A DNA stretch of 55,836 nucleotides from the IMG/VR virus record IMGVR_UViG_3300014962_000009, positions 1-55,836 of that record; one strand, written 5' to 3'. Shown here in pieces: positions 34,758 to 41,118 of this stretch (within the stretch, counting starts at the first letter, position 1; each line of letters starts with the position of its first letter). The notes under the pieces are model-generated. The model did no database searches. It was not told the DNA's origin and worked only from the letters and a program-made list of their open reading frames with translations. Position numbers and translations under genes: made by a program. Source of the stretch: a virus.

Positions 34758-34987
34758 CTTTGTTCCCTTTGGCGAATAGCTTCTGCATTTGAAAGCAGCA
34801 CATCAAAAACCATCCCCCCATGAACGCATTTCTCAGCATTTGCGTCGAGAATGGCGGCGCAAGCCTCGCGCTCTGCTGTTGCGACTAGCTTGGCAAAGCG
34901 AGAAAGCTCACTGACTGTCTTATCCCAGCCCTCTGGACTCCAGCCGTTTGCTTTTTCATATAGCCTGACAATATCCTCATCGGTCAT
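34754..34987 (-). CDS. Small protein with EREACA motif
   Basis: A 77-residue helical protein: SPEGWDKTVSELSRFAKLVA, TAEREACAAILDANAEKC, ending SNAEAIRQREQR. The EREACA ... A-x2-IR-x-R pattern also occurs in the products at 39705-39983 and 44540-44788. Overlaps both neighbours by ATGA. The role is unknown. Confidence 0.65.
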   Translation of the reverse strand: MTDEDIVRLYEKANGWSPEGWDKTVSELSRFAKLVATAEREACAAILDANAEKCVHGGMVFDVLLSNAEAIRQREQR

Positions 34988-35178
34988 CTATGTCTCCCAT
35001 AAACCGCAGCCATCAGGCGGCTAACCTTCTCTGGCGGCGTAAGGCCCCTGCTCTTATATATGCTCTCAGAACGGCAGGCTAGGCAGTCAGCGCAGATCCA
35101 GCGCCTAGTCCGGCGAAGCTTCCTGTCCTCTCCGCCCTCTTCAGTCTTCTTGCTCTGGCAGGATGTGCAGAATCTCAT
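34984..35178 (-). CDS. Zinc-ribbon micro-protein
   Basis: A 64-residue protein with two Cys pairs (CTSC near the start and CADC in RRWICADCLACRSES) spaced like a zinc ribbon, plus many Arg/Lys. It overlaps TerS by ATGA. It belongs with two similar frames at 38808-38972 and 43862-44038. Nucleic acid binding is inferred. Confidence 0.65.
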   Translation of the reverse strand: MRFCTSCQSKKTEEGGEDRKLRRTRRWICADCLACRSESIYKSRGLTPPEKVSRLMAAVYGRHR

Positions 35179-35693
35179 TTGGCCTTTGCTTGCTTATTGA
35201 GCTCAAGGTTCTGCAGCAGGGTGTCGAAGATCTTGGACTCCACATTCACCTCTAGCGGGTTCTCAGCGTCACCAGCAAGGATCTGGCGCTCACCATACTT
35301 CTTTGGCTTCAGCTTGGCTGCAATCCACTTCCGAGCGTCTATGCGGTTCTTCTGCCATGTCACCCACCCGCTATCAGTGCGGCTCACACCCTTGTCATCA
35401 ACAACCTCAGCAGGCGGCTCGTCAGCAATTGCTTGTATTTCATCAGCAAGCGTATCTGCCTGCTCATCCCTAGCTCTCGCGTAGTTCTCTGAAAATTGCT
35501 TATTCTGCAACAGCCAAAGATAGACAGTGCTTTGTACTGGCATCTTCTCTTCCATGCATATTTGTCTCAGTGATTCTCCACATGAGATTCTTGTGCATAT
35601 CTCTGCTGCTAGTACGGGATCGTATTCTGTCTTGCGCCCGGCTCTTTTTCGGGGCTTTGGTTGCGCTTCGGCAACTGTAGTGGGATCAGACAT
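35175..35693 (-). CDS. terS: Terminase small subunit (Sf6-like)
   Basis: A 172-residue protein that recognises the packaging site and feeds DNA to TerL. The basic leader (KPRKRAGRKTEYDPVLAAEI) precedes a helix-turn-helix region (CTRISCGESLRQICMEEKMP, STVYLWLLQNKQFSENYARA) and an oligomerisation region with KNRIDARKWIAAKLKPKKYG, the mark of Sf6-type small subunits. A candidate promoter lies 35 bases upstream, which would make it the first gene of the late transcript. Confidence 0.85.
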   Translation of the reverse strand: MSDPTTVAEAQPKPRKRAGRKTEYDPVLAAEICTRISCGESLRQICMEEKMPVQSTVYLWLLQNKQFSENYARARDEQADTLADEIQAIADEPPAEVVDDKGVSRTDSGWVTWQKNRIDARKWIAAKLKPKKYGERQILAGDAENPLEVNVESKIFDTLLQNLELNKQAKAK

Positions 35694-35727
35694 ATCTCAG
35701 TCCTATTGGGTGATTATGAGTGCTGAG

Positions 35728-35756
35728 AGTGTAATGTCAGGTTGGTTAATGCGCAA
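35728..35756 (-). promoter_or_regulatory. Candidate promoter in front of terS
   Basis: On the minus strand TTGCGC (35751-35756) and TACACT (35728-35733) are spaced by 17 bases. The same TTGCGC box is used at the divergent switch (42546-42553). Confidence 0.45.
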
Positions 35757-35970
35757 CGTCACTAGAATGCTCTAGTGCGTTAATGGCTATTTTGACCATC
35801 TCACTGACTGCTCTGGTGTGGTTTGCAGTGACGTTCGGGACTTCAGCGATCATCTCTAATGCGTGAAGCAAACGGTCAATTGTTTTTGAGGCGGCGAACA
35901 TGTCATCAGATATCTGACTCAGCGCCACCTTGGCTTTTACGAGATCCAGCTCGGATAAATAGTCTGACAT
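35746..35970 (-). CDS. Small helical protein, 74 aa
   Basis: An all-helical peptide: MSDYLSELDLVKAKVALSQI, KTIDRLLHALEMIAEVPNVT and SEMVKIAINALEHSS. No family is recognised. It precedes terS, and its end overlaps the -35 of the candidate promoter. Confidence 0.6.
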   Translation of the reverse strand: MSDYLSELDLVKAKVALSQISDDMFAASKTIDRLLHALEMIAEVPNVTANHTRAVSEMVKIAINALEHSSDVAH

Positions 35971-36011
35971 CTTTCCCTCTTTAAGGTATTCGATTTAATT
36001 GTTTCTTGCGG

Positions 36012-36209
36012 TTAATGCATGAACATCTTCTTGATGAATTCTGCCGCTGCTCCCGGCCCTAATAGAACCATGATCATAACGCCATACAACAGGTACTCAA
36101 TCTTTTGCATCCGGTCAGCGCCCTTTTCGAGCTGCTCTTCTATCTTCTTCGATCTTTCGTTACAGATTGCCTCGTGAATGGCAAAGCGGGTTTCCAAATC
36201 GTGATCCAT
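36012..36209 (-). CDS. Small coiled-coil membrane protein, 65 aa
   Basis: A peptide with a charged helical head (MDHDLETRFAIHEAICNERS, KKIEEQLEKGADRMQKIEYL) followed by one hydrophobic segment LLYGVMIMVLLGPGAAAEFI. A coil plus one C-terminal membrane helix is the layout of XhlA-like or small accessory lysis proteins. ATG at 36209 starts 1 base after the previous stop; an earlier TTG overlaps more. Topology is seen; a lysis role is inferred. Confidence 0.55.
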   Translation of the reverse strand: MDHDLETRFAIHEAICNERSKKIEEQLEKGADRMQKIEYLLYGVMIMVLLGPGAAAEFIKKMFMH

Positions 36210-36210
36210 T

Positions 36211-36384
36211 TCAATCAAACCCCCGCAGAGTTTTGGCTAAGCGGGCACGTTGACCTACCTTGCCGGGTTTCTTTGCGGCAGCTTCGAGTTTCTTTGCGGG
36301 AATGTTCTTTCCCTCGGGAACTTTAAGCGCTTTGCGCAGCGATCCCGGTTGCTGAATTGCCTTCTGTATCCACTTCTCCGACAT
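36211..36384 (-). CDS. Basic small protein of a known phage type
   Basis: A 57-residue basic protein: MSEKWIQKAIQQPGSLRKAL, KVPEGKNIPAKKLEAAAKKP and QRARLAKTLRGF. Similar peptides (PGSLRKAL, IPAKKL, KRA-x-LA-x-TL) are common in phage genomes without a known role. The ATG with AGGGGA six bases before it is preferred to earlier frames. Its first 62 bases overlap the next upstream gene in a different frame. Confidence 0.65.
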   Translation of the reverse strand: MSEKWIQKAIQQPGSLRKALKVPEGKNIPAKKLEAAAKKPGKVGQRARLAKTLRGFD

Positions 36385-36547
36385 TTTCATTCCCCTGAGC
36401 AATAGGCAACTGAGGCGTAGCCTGCAATTGAATATTGTTGATCATTGGAGCCGACTGGTTAAAAGGCAAGGTGCCCAGTAACGTCAACAGATGATTAACC
36501 TCTTCAAGATTATATTGCAGCGTAATGTGGATGTCTTTGTTTTCCAT
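36323..36547 (-). CDS. Small hypothetical protein, 74 aa
   Basis: A peptide starting MENKDIHITLQYNLEEVNHL and LLTLLGTLPFNQSAPMINNI, resembling small phage proteins with VN-x-LL-x-LG-x-LP cores. The C-terminal half is Gln/Asn/Gly-rich and overlaps the start of the following gene by 62 bases. ATG at 36547 is chosen over an upstream TTG. Function unknown. Confidence 0.6.
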   Translation of the reverse strand: MENKDIHITLQYNLEEVNHLLTLLGTLPFNQSAPMINNIQLQATPQLPIAQGNENVGEVDTEGNSATGIAAQSA

Positions 36548-36549
36548 TG

Positions 36550-36648
36550 TCAATCCTGAATTGGTGGGTCAGGCTGCAGTGTTGGGGTGAACTGACCAAA
36601 GTCCCCATAACCAGCACCGCAGCCCTTCCCGTTAAGATTATATGCCAC
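36550..36648 (-). CDS. Possible micro-protein, 32 aa (GTG start)
   Basis: A frame starting GTG at 36648 directly after an in-frame TAG and reading AYNLNGKGCGAGYGDFGQFT then PTLQPDPPIQD. Its stop lies two bases before the next ATG, the usual packing here, and the composition is protein-like. There is no clear ribosome site, so it is tentative. Confidence 0.35.
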   Translation of the reverse strand: MAYNLNGKGCGAGYGDFGQFTPTLQPDPPIQD

Positions 36649-37114
36649 CTATAAGTTAGGTTGTTGGCAAGCTTTTACAGTCGAGCCTACTTGTCCGTAT
36701 TCTTTCAACGGTGAGCTGATAGCTGTGCTTACCAACACGGCTGAGGACTGGCGCACAACGTCAACCAGCGAACCGATCTTTAGTTGCACTTGTAACCAAT
36801 CCTCATGCGTGTTGGTTGTTGGTGGCCGGTGCTGATCTCCGGCTTACTGCGTCCTCTCGCACTTCCCGCAGTCGGTACTTCGACAAAAGCTTTAGTGAGG
36901 AACGGGCGTATCAGCCTACGCATTCACCAACACGGCTGGAAAGGCTGCACCCATCGGCCGTGTGCGATATGCCACTGTCACCCTTCGCCTCCCCATGCGT
37001 CTTAGCCCCCGTCTTTCCGGGGTGTCAGGTACTCGCTGCGTCTGTGGCGAGGCGCTCTCCCCGCTGCGGCTTTCACAGCATCCGCTTTCCCCAATCACTA
37101 CTTTAACTCAAGCT
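36649..37114 (-). ncRNA. Gene-free 466-bp stretch, candidate structured RNA
   Basis: No convincing protein frame. Several hairpins are visible, given on the plus strand: GCCGG/CCGGC at 36825-36829 with 36839-36843; GCGTA/TACGC at 36906-36910 with 36917-36921; ACACGGC/GCCGTGT at 36930-36936 with 36957-36963; CCCCG/CGGGG near 37007-37022. A 13-base direct repeat (ACCAACACGGCTG) sits at 36731 and 36926, and both copies can pair with CGTGTTGGT at 36808-36816, so two exclusive folds exist. The strand is inferred from flanking genes. It could be a phage large RNA of the GOLLD/ROOL kind or a new class. Confidence 0.45.
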
Positions 37115-37312
37115 TTACACTTCTTCCACTGTTACCCTGTATTTCTTGCCGTACCGATCCTCAACGTCAAGGATCTTCTTGGTGGATAGGAAGGCTCCAG
37201 AAGCCGCCAGATGAAGCTGTGGGGCTGAAACGCTGGATAAGAGCTTCTCTACATCATTCGCCTTCAGATTGCCCCGTATAAGGGCTGCAATGTAATCACA
37301 GTAAGCCAGCAT
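37115..37312 (-). CDS. Small protein, 65 aa
   Basis: A peptide starting MLAYCDYIAALIRGNLKAND and ending ILDVEDRYGKKYRVTVEEV. Its ATG directly follows the upstream stop (TAAATG). The lysine/valine-rich end looks like a folded beta tail. No family is recognised. Confidence 0.6.
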   Translation of the reverse strand: MLAYCDYIAALIRGNLKANDVEKLLSSVSAPQLHLAASGAFLSTKKILDVEDRYGKKYRVTVEEV

Positions 37313-37474
37313 TTAATCCTCCAGCATCTCACGCAGGTTCTCAATAGCCTCTTCAGGCGTAGCACCATGCGCACATGGATCATCGCCATTGCAGCCTTTC
37401 TCGTAGGCAACGTAAGCCCACTGCGGGAACAGGAAAGCGCCGTCAGACTCCCAAGCTTCGTATTCTTTTTTCAT
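37313..37474 (-). CDS. Small acidic protein, 53 aa
   Basis: A short protein starting MKKEYEAWESDGAFLFPQWA and ending TPEEAIENLREMLED; the APEEAIENL helix and the CxxxDPC spacing in GCNGDDPCAHG are visible. ATG at 37474 lies behind AGGAG and the leader shared with the gene at 37801-38088. A longer upstream frame has no ribosome site. It is driven by the promoter at 37519-37547. Confidence 0.65.
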   Translation of the reverse strand: MKKEYEAWESDGAFLFPQWAYVAYEKGCNGDDPCAHGATPEEAIENLREMLED

Positions 37475-37518
37475 GGTCAGTTCTCCTGTTCGCATCCGAT
37501 CAAGTGATCGTAGGTGTA

Positions 37519-37547
37519 ATCTTAGGTTAAACAATTAACCTCGTCAA
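37519..37547 (-). promoter_or_regulatory. Promoter with internal palindromic operator
   Basis: On the minus strand TTGACG (37542-37547) and TAAGAT (37519-37524) have an ideal 17-base spacer. The spacer consists of a 7-bp inverted repeat, AGGTTAA and TTAACCT separated by 4 bases (37524-37541), an obvious binding site for a repressor. Confidence 0.7.
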
Positions 37548-37555
37548 CACTTTTT

Positions 37556-37639
37556 TTAAATAACCCCAATGATTACCATAATGGTAACCATCAGAGTCAT
37601 GATGGCTATGCCAGCCAGTACTATGTAATCGGGATCCAT
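37556..37639 (-). CDS. Micro membrane peptide, 27 aa
   Basis: A frame reading MDPDYIVLAGIAIMTLMVTI then MVIIGVI: two acidic residues followed by one hydrophobic helix. Its ATG lies 2 bases after the stop of the next micro-gene. It ends just upstream of the promoter at 37519-37547. A membrane peptide is plausible; a regulatory leader is the alternative. Confidence 0.45.
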   Translation of the reverse strand: MDPDYIVLAGIAIMTLMVTIMVIIGVI

Positions 37640-37641
37640 GG

Positions 37642-37788
37642 TCAGAACCAGAGATAGAAGCCGTGGAGAATGCCGATAGGGAACATGATCGCCCCGGCAA
37701 TCAGGAAGCCCCACAAGCCATCTGCGAAGCAAGTAAAGACGTGTGTCAGCCATGCCGCAAAACATGTCAGTCCAATAATCCAGCCCAT
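37642..37788 (-). CDS. Small two-helix membrane protein, 48 aa
   Basis: A peptide starting MGWIIGLTCFAAWLTHVFTC, with a second hydrophobic segment GFLIAGAIMFPIGILHGFYL. GGGGGAATT precedes the ATG. Similar two-helix peptides with GFLIAGA-x-FFPIG cores appear in other phages to my knowledge. The function is unknown; a holin or inner-membrane accessory is possible. Confidence 0.6.
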   Translation of the reverse strand: MGWIIGLTCFAAWLTHVFTCFADGLWGFLIAGAIMFPIGILHGFYLWF

Positions 37789-37800
37789 AATTCCCCCTAA

Positions 37801-38088
37801 TTAACGTGAAGTGACTTTGACAGAGAAGACAGCAGCAGTCTTTGTATAGGCTGCAAGCTGCTCGGCAGTGATACCCAGATCGGCAGACAACTTTTTCCAG
37901 TCAACGGTAGAGCGGTTAGCTTCGATGACGGTAGCCTTGAACAGGTCGCCCTCGAACACCTTGCTGCCGCCGGGAGCAGTAGCGGAATCTTTGAGATCGG
38001 CTTTGATTGCGTCAGCCTGCTTTTCGAGCTCAGCGATCTGAGCCAGCAGTGCGCCGAGAGTGTCGATGGTGTTGAGATCGTTTTTCAT
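37801..38088 (-). CDS. Conserved small early protein, 95 aa
   Basis: A charged protein: MKNDLNTIDTLGALLAQIAE, LEKQADAIKADLKDSATAPG, GSKVFEGDLFKATVIEAN and the end TKTAAVFSVKVTSR. The pattern (helical head, EGDLFKATV, C-terminal FSVKVTSR) recurs as an uncharacterised early protein in many phages. It shares its 5-prime leader and promoter type with the gene at 37313-37474. Confidence 0.65.
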   Translation of the reverse strand: MKNDLNTIDTLGALLAQIAELEKQADAIKADLKDSATAPGGSKVFEGDLFKATVIEANRSTVDWKKLSADLGITAEQLAAYTKTAAVFSVKVTSR

Positions 38089-38137
38089 GGTCAGTTCTCC
38101 TTAGTTCGCATCCGGTCTAATTGGTGACCGTGATGCT

Positions 38138-38167
38138 AGTGTAAGTCGGACTTAAACGACCTGTCAA
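38138..38167 (-). promoter_or_regulatory. Promoter with palindrome overlapping the -10
   Basis: On the minus strand TTGACA (38162-38167) and TACACT (38138-38143) are spaced by 18 bases. A palindrome TAAGTC-C-GACTTA (38142-38154) lies between and touches the -10. The following leader repeats that of the promoter at 37519-37547. Confidence 0.6.
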
Positions 38168-38175
38168 CAACTTTA

Positions 38176-38469
38176 TTAAAATATTTTTTCTTCTTGCTCA
38201 AGTGGCAACCCATCAGTCAGCAGGCGCTGGATGGTGACGTTCAGGGCGTCGAGCTCGTCCATCTTGCGGATAGCCCATGCCCGCTTCTGGCCGTGCCAAC
38301 CCATCATAGATCCCTGATGGCAGTCGTAACAGAGCGCTACAGTGGTGTACTGCTGGCCTTGGTTGATGTGGTGGGCAGAGCTAGGGGGAGGGGCATTGCA
38401 GACGCTGCAGGGCAGGCTCTTGACCCTTGCCAGATGCTTCCGGTCAGCAGCCGTCAGCTTGTTGTTCAT
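38176..38469 (-). CDS. Ref-like HNH nuclease (RecA-dependent type)
   Basis: A 97-residue protein. KHLARVKSLPCSVCNAPPPS, SAHHINQGQQYTTVALCYDC and HQGSMMGWHGQKRAWAIRKM give Cys pairs, the AHH-x-INQG core and DCH typical of Ref/YhhZ-like recombination nucleases (PF16786-type). P1 Ref cleaves at RecA filaments. It lies beside genes for recombination and probably aids repair or recombination. Confidence 0.7.
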   Translation of the reverse strand: MNNKLTAADRKHLARVKSLPCSVCNAPPPSSAHHINQGQQYTTVALCYDCHQGSMMGWHGQKRAWAIRKMDELDALNVTIQRLLTDGLPLEQEEKIF

Positions 38470-38798
38470 AGCGTAACCTTGCCCTCAGCCCGGTTGCTGG
38501 CCTCCTGAGACCGCCAGACCTCGACCCTTGCTTGAGCTGCCACCATCTCCCAGCGCAGCGTTTCTTCGACCTCTACGGCAGCCTGCAACCCCTTTAAAAG
38601 CGCAACATACTCAGGATGACTGTACGCCTCACGCTCCTGAGCATTAACGGCGTTTTCCATGGATTGCTTCATCAGGATAGCTTTCAGACTCTTACGGTAT
38701 TCTTCCATGTAGATACGGTCTGCTTTGGCCTTTGCATAGTGCTTGCCATTGTCCCGAATAAAATCGACCGCCCTATGTGGGTCAATCTCACGTTCCAT
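38466..38798 (-). CDS. Early helical protein, 110 aa
   Basis: A charged all-helix protein: MEREIDPHRAVDFIRDNGKH, AKAKADRIYMEEYRKSLKAI, LKGLQAAVEVEETLRWEMVA and AAQARVEVWRSQEASNRAEG. I have seen this pattern (LRW-x-M/LVAAQARIEVWRSQEA) in phage early regions where it sits next to Ref or RuvC genes. Function unknown. AAGGAGG precedes its ATG. Confidence 0.65.
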   Translation of the reverse strand: MEREIDPHRAVDFIRDNGKHYAKAKADRIYMEEYRKSLKAILMKQSMENAVNAQEREAYSHPEYVALLKGLQAAVEVEETLRWEMVAAQARVEVWRSQEASNRAEGKVTL

Positions 38799-38807
38799 GC
38801 AACCTCC

Positions 38808-38972
38808 TTATTTTTCTGTAGCCCGCTGTTCTTGTTTTTGCTTGCAGTCACTGCAAATCCACCGCTGGCGCATACCGTTATCCAACACAACGTAGGTTCC
38901 GTCTTTAGTTGGCTTTCTGATCTTGCAATTCGTACACAACCTCGGTTCCGATGCCACGTTCCTCAACAACAC
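38808..38972 (-). CDS. Zinc-ribbon micro-protein, 54 aa (start uncertain)
   Basis: A frame with CTNCKIRKPTKDG and RQRWICSDCKQKQEQR, matching the zinc-ribbon spacing of 34984-35178. A GTG at 38972 behind AAGGGTGG is the best start; others are possible. It overlaps the HTH gene by 68 bases in another frame and ends just before the strong ribosome site of 38466-38798. Confidence 0.55.
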   Translation of the reverse strand: MLLRNVASEPRLCTNCKIRKPTKDGTYVVLDNGMRQRWICSDCKQKQEQRATEK

Positions 38973-39084
38973 GATTAACCACCCTTCTTACTTGCCCTTT
39001 GTCTATTTTATATTTCTTTGCAATCGCGCCAATGGACTCGCCGCGCATCCATGCAATATAAATATCAATGTCTTGTTTTTGCAA
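38905..39084 (-). CDS. Small helix-turn-helix protein, 59 aa (TTG start)
   Basis: A peptide starting QKQDIDIYIAWMRGESIGAI and AKKYKIDKGQVRRVVNRVVE; the WMRGESIGAIAKKYKIDKGQ segment has the two-helix spacing of an HTH. The TTG start lies behind GGAG. It overlaps the stop of the next upstream gene by 20 bases. Probably a DNA-binding regulator; target unknown. Confidence 0.55.
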   Translation of the reverse strand: MQKQDIDIYIAWMRGESIGAIAKKYKIDKGQVRRVVNRVVEERGIGTEVVYELQDQKAN

Positions 39085-39250
39085 CTCTGACTCCCATCAT
39101 CATGTCAGCCATATCAAATGCAGCTTCAGCAATAAACCTGAGATTGTGTTCACTCTCAAATATTTCTGGATCCACCGATGACATCAAGCCTTGTAATGCA
39201 AATGCAGCAAAAGCACATCGCATCTGCTCTTCAGTATCAAACATGCTCAT
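39065..39250 (-). CDS. Small helical protein, 61 aa
   Basis: An acidic helical peptide: MSMFDTEEQMRCAFAAFALQ, GLMSSVDPEIFESEHNLRFI, AEAAFDMADMMMG. Overlaps RuvC by ATGA. No function is recognised. Confidence 0.6.
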   Translation of the reverse strand: MSMFDTEEQMRCAFAAFALQGLMSSVDPEIFESEHNLRFIAEAAFDMADMMMGVRVAKTRH

Positions 39251-39708
39251 GAGAATGTTCTCCTTGCGTAATCCGCTATAAGTAAAGCTTCAGCCTTGCC
39301 ATGGTCTTTCTTCAGCAGCAGTTTAGCTTGCGGGAAAGCAAGCCGAGCTGCTATTAACGATTTTTCCTTCTCGGAATTCAAGCTCATCGCTTTTTTCCAT
39401 ACTTGAGGTATAACGTAAAAAACCCTATCAGTACTGAGTTCAGCAACAGCACCAATAGCACCAAAGGCGCGCATAAAACGCCCAGAACTGGCAATGCCTT
39501 GTTTGGGCATGACGCCCACCTGCTCAAGACAGATCGCATAATCATCTCCCGGTATCGTCATATCAAGAATCATTTGCTTCAATGTGCGAACATCAATCCT
39601 GTCATTGATTGCAGGAATGTCGTAAGCAGCAATGAAATTACCATTATGGTCTATTGCGCCAATGGCCCCAGTGCGCAGACCGGGGTCAATTCCGATCCAT
39701 ACCGTCAT
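39247..39708 (-). CDS. RuvC-like Holliday junction resolvase
   Basis: A 153-residue RNase H-fold nuclease. D8 in WIGIDPGLRTGAIG, E62 in AICLEQVGVMPKQG, and the C-terminal KKDHGKAEALLIADY (D135, E140, D146) place the four acids of the RuvC active site; the third position may use E140 rather than Asp. It resolves branched DNA at the end of replication or before packaging. It lies in the left early block. Confidence 0.85.
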   Translation of the reverse strand: MTVWIGIDPGLRTGAIGAIDHNGNFIAAYDIPAINDRIDVRTLKQMILDMTIPGDDYAICLEQVGVMPKQGIASSGRFMRAFGAIGAVAELSTDRVFYVIPQVWKKAMSLNSEKEKSLIAARLAFPQAKLLLKKDHGKAEALLIADYARRTFS

Positions 39709-39983
39709 TGTCTTTGTGCCGGTATTCGATTCAGGATTGCATCAGCAGCATTATTCAATGCTGTGCATAACTCACCCTCTTCTTCTTCACTGGCAAGCTT
39801 CTTGACAAGTTCTGCGCAAGCTTCACGCTCAATAAAAATTGCTTGCTTTGTAGTCTCAATGGCTACCGTCATGATCTCGGCCTTTGCTAAAACCAGCGCA
39901 TCATCAAATTCCTTCTGCGTGAATACCTGAACAGCTCCACTACTAGCTAAAAATTGTTTCTGAAAGTTGCTTAACTCGCTCAT
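39705..39983 (-). CDS. Small helical protein with EREACA motif, 92 aa
   Basis: A helical protein: MSELSNFQKQFLASSGAVQV, DDALVLAKAEIMTVAIETTK, FIEREACAELVKKLASEEEE and AADAILNRIPAQRQ. The EREACA motif is shared with 34754-34987 and 44540-44788. ATG at 39983 overlaps the upstream stop by ATGA. Confidence 0.6.
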   Translation of the reverse strand: MSELSNFQKQFLASSGAVQVFTQKEFDDALVLAKAEIMTVAIETTKQAIFIEREACAELVKKLASEEEEGELCTALNNAADAILNRIPAQRQ

Positions 39984-40171
39984 TTCCAATCCCCCTTTTC
40001 ACCTCGATTTCCAAGTTTCCATTGATTCGCCACTTCATTCCGGAGCTTCTGACTGTCATGGTTCTTTTCCCACATTCGCAAAAACTCATAAGCCTTATCC
40101 CTGTCTTCAATCCGCATTCGGATAACTTCTCGAACGAGACACTGCCATATTTCGGTTTGTACATCCGTCAA
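39980..40171 (-). CDS. Small protein after the helicase, 63 aa
   Basis: A charged peptide: MTDVQTEIWQCLVREVIRMR, DRDKAYEFLRMWEKNHDSQK and NQWKLGNRGEKGDWK. It overlaps the helicase stop by ATGA. Similar small proteins occur beside phage helicase genes as far as I know; function unknown. Confidence 0.6.
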   Translation of the reverse strand: MTDVQTEIWQCLVREVIRMRIEDRDKAYEFLRMWEKNHDSQKLRNEVANQWKLGNRGEKGDWK

Positions 40172-41118
40172 AAATCACCCTTCTGATCAAACGCCATTGG
40201 CATTCCATTGTGCTTATCAATGAATTGCTGGCTGTCATTATGAAAATAAAACTCGAACCAAGGTTCGCGTTCCCCGTTTCTTTGTTTCTCGCACATCAGG
40301 TAAGCATCCGGGATCATCGGATCAACGTCCTCACCACGCTCCAGACTATGCTGCTTCTTCTTATTGCGCCACAGAATCAGAACATTGTCCACCTGATCCG
40401 TAATAGAAGATGATCCACGAAGGTCTGACTTGCTCGGACGGACTTCCTCACTTGCCAACTTACGTATGTGGTGAACCAGATGGATGTGAATGTCATTATC
40501 ACGGGCAATTGCCGTAAGCTTGTCCACAAAGTTCTTTTGCTCATTGTATGAATCCTCCCCCGGTACGCACTTCATCAGGCTATCAATGAACATGTGCTGG
40601 ACACCCAGCTTGGTCGCGCAGTGATGGCATACAGCCTCAATCATTTGGGCATTGACCGTGCCCTGCTGGTCGTACAAGTAAAGCTTTTTGTCCACAAAGA
40701 TCTTGAACCGTCCGTAGGCATCCCGCTTCTGGGAATCAGGCGTCTGAACGTAATGATTGGACTCAAGAGACTTCCCGGCAAACTGCCTGATCATTCGCTT
40801 CAGGGTGATCTTTGGCTTCATCTCAAAGCTGGCAATGCAGATCTTCTGCCCCTGCTTCATGAGCCCCAGAGCAACCTGACCAGTCATCAGGGATTTACCA
40901 GAGCCGTTGCTGCCAGCCCAGACAGTGACTTCGCCGGGACGAAAGGCAAAGCTATCAACCGTAATGCTCCATGGCAACATGACTGATCGATCCACCGGCG
41001 GATTGATCAACTCCTCTTCCAATTCGTCTACCCAGACTCTGGCTTCCTTGACCTTTGCTTCGTGGTCAGTCATCGCCAGATAGGCATCAAAATCAATATC
41101 GTCGTCATTCAGGTACAT
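40168..41118 (-). CDS. DnaB/RecA-fold replicative helicase
   Basis: A 316-residue ATPase. Walker A GSNGSGKS (residues 69-76) follows FRPGEVTVWA; later IASFEMKPKITLKRMIRQF is the H1a-like region, GVQHMFIDSLMKC gives Walker B, HIHLVHHIRKLASEEVRPSK holds the H3 region, and SDLRGSSSITDQVDNVLILW is the sensor strand. It lacks the N-terminal DnaB domain, so it resembles the C-terminal T7 gp4 or phage RecA-like helicases. ATG at 41118 is preferred over an earlier start. It sits downstream of an O-like protein, forming the replication pair. Confidence 0.85.
   Translation of the reverse strand: MYLNDDDIDFDAYLAMTDHEAKVKEARVWVDELEEELINPPVDRSVMLPWSITVDSFAFRPGEVTVWAGSNGSGKSLMTGQVALGLMKQGQKICIASFEMKPKITLKRMIRQFAGKSLESNHYVQTPDSQKRDAYGRFKIFVDKKLYLYDQQGTVNAQMIEAVCHHCATKLGVQHMFIDSLMKCVPGEDSYNEQKNFVDKLTAIARDNDIHIHLVHHIRKLASEEVRPSKSDLRGSSSITDQVDNVLILWRNKKKQHSLERGEDVDPMIPDAYLMCEKQRNGEREPWFEFYFHNDSQQFIDKHNGMPMAFDQKGDF

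Noticed and set aside
36916-37098. Minus-strand frame in the gene-free stretch
   Set aside because: Ser/Arg-rich with no ribosome site; the region reads better as structured RNA.
36805-37106. Plus-strand frames in the gene-free stretch
   Set aside because: Cys/Arg/His-rich, unnatural composition, no ribosome site, and opposite to all neighbouring genes.
36554-37114. tRNA genes in the gene-free stretch
   Set aside because: No cloverleaf with GGTTC-type T arm and acceptor stem was seen.
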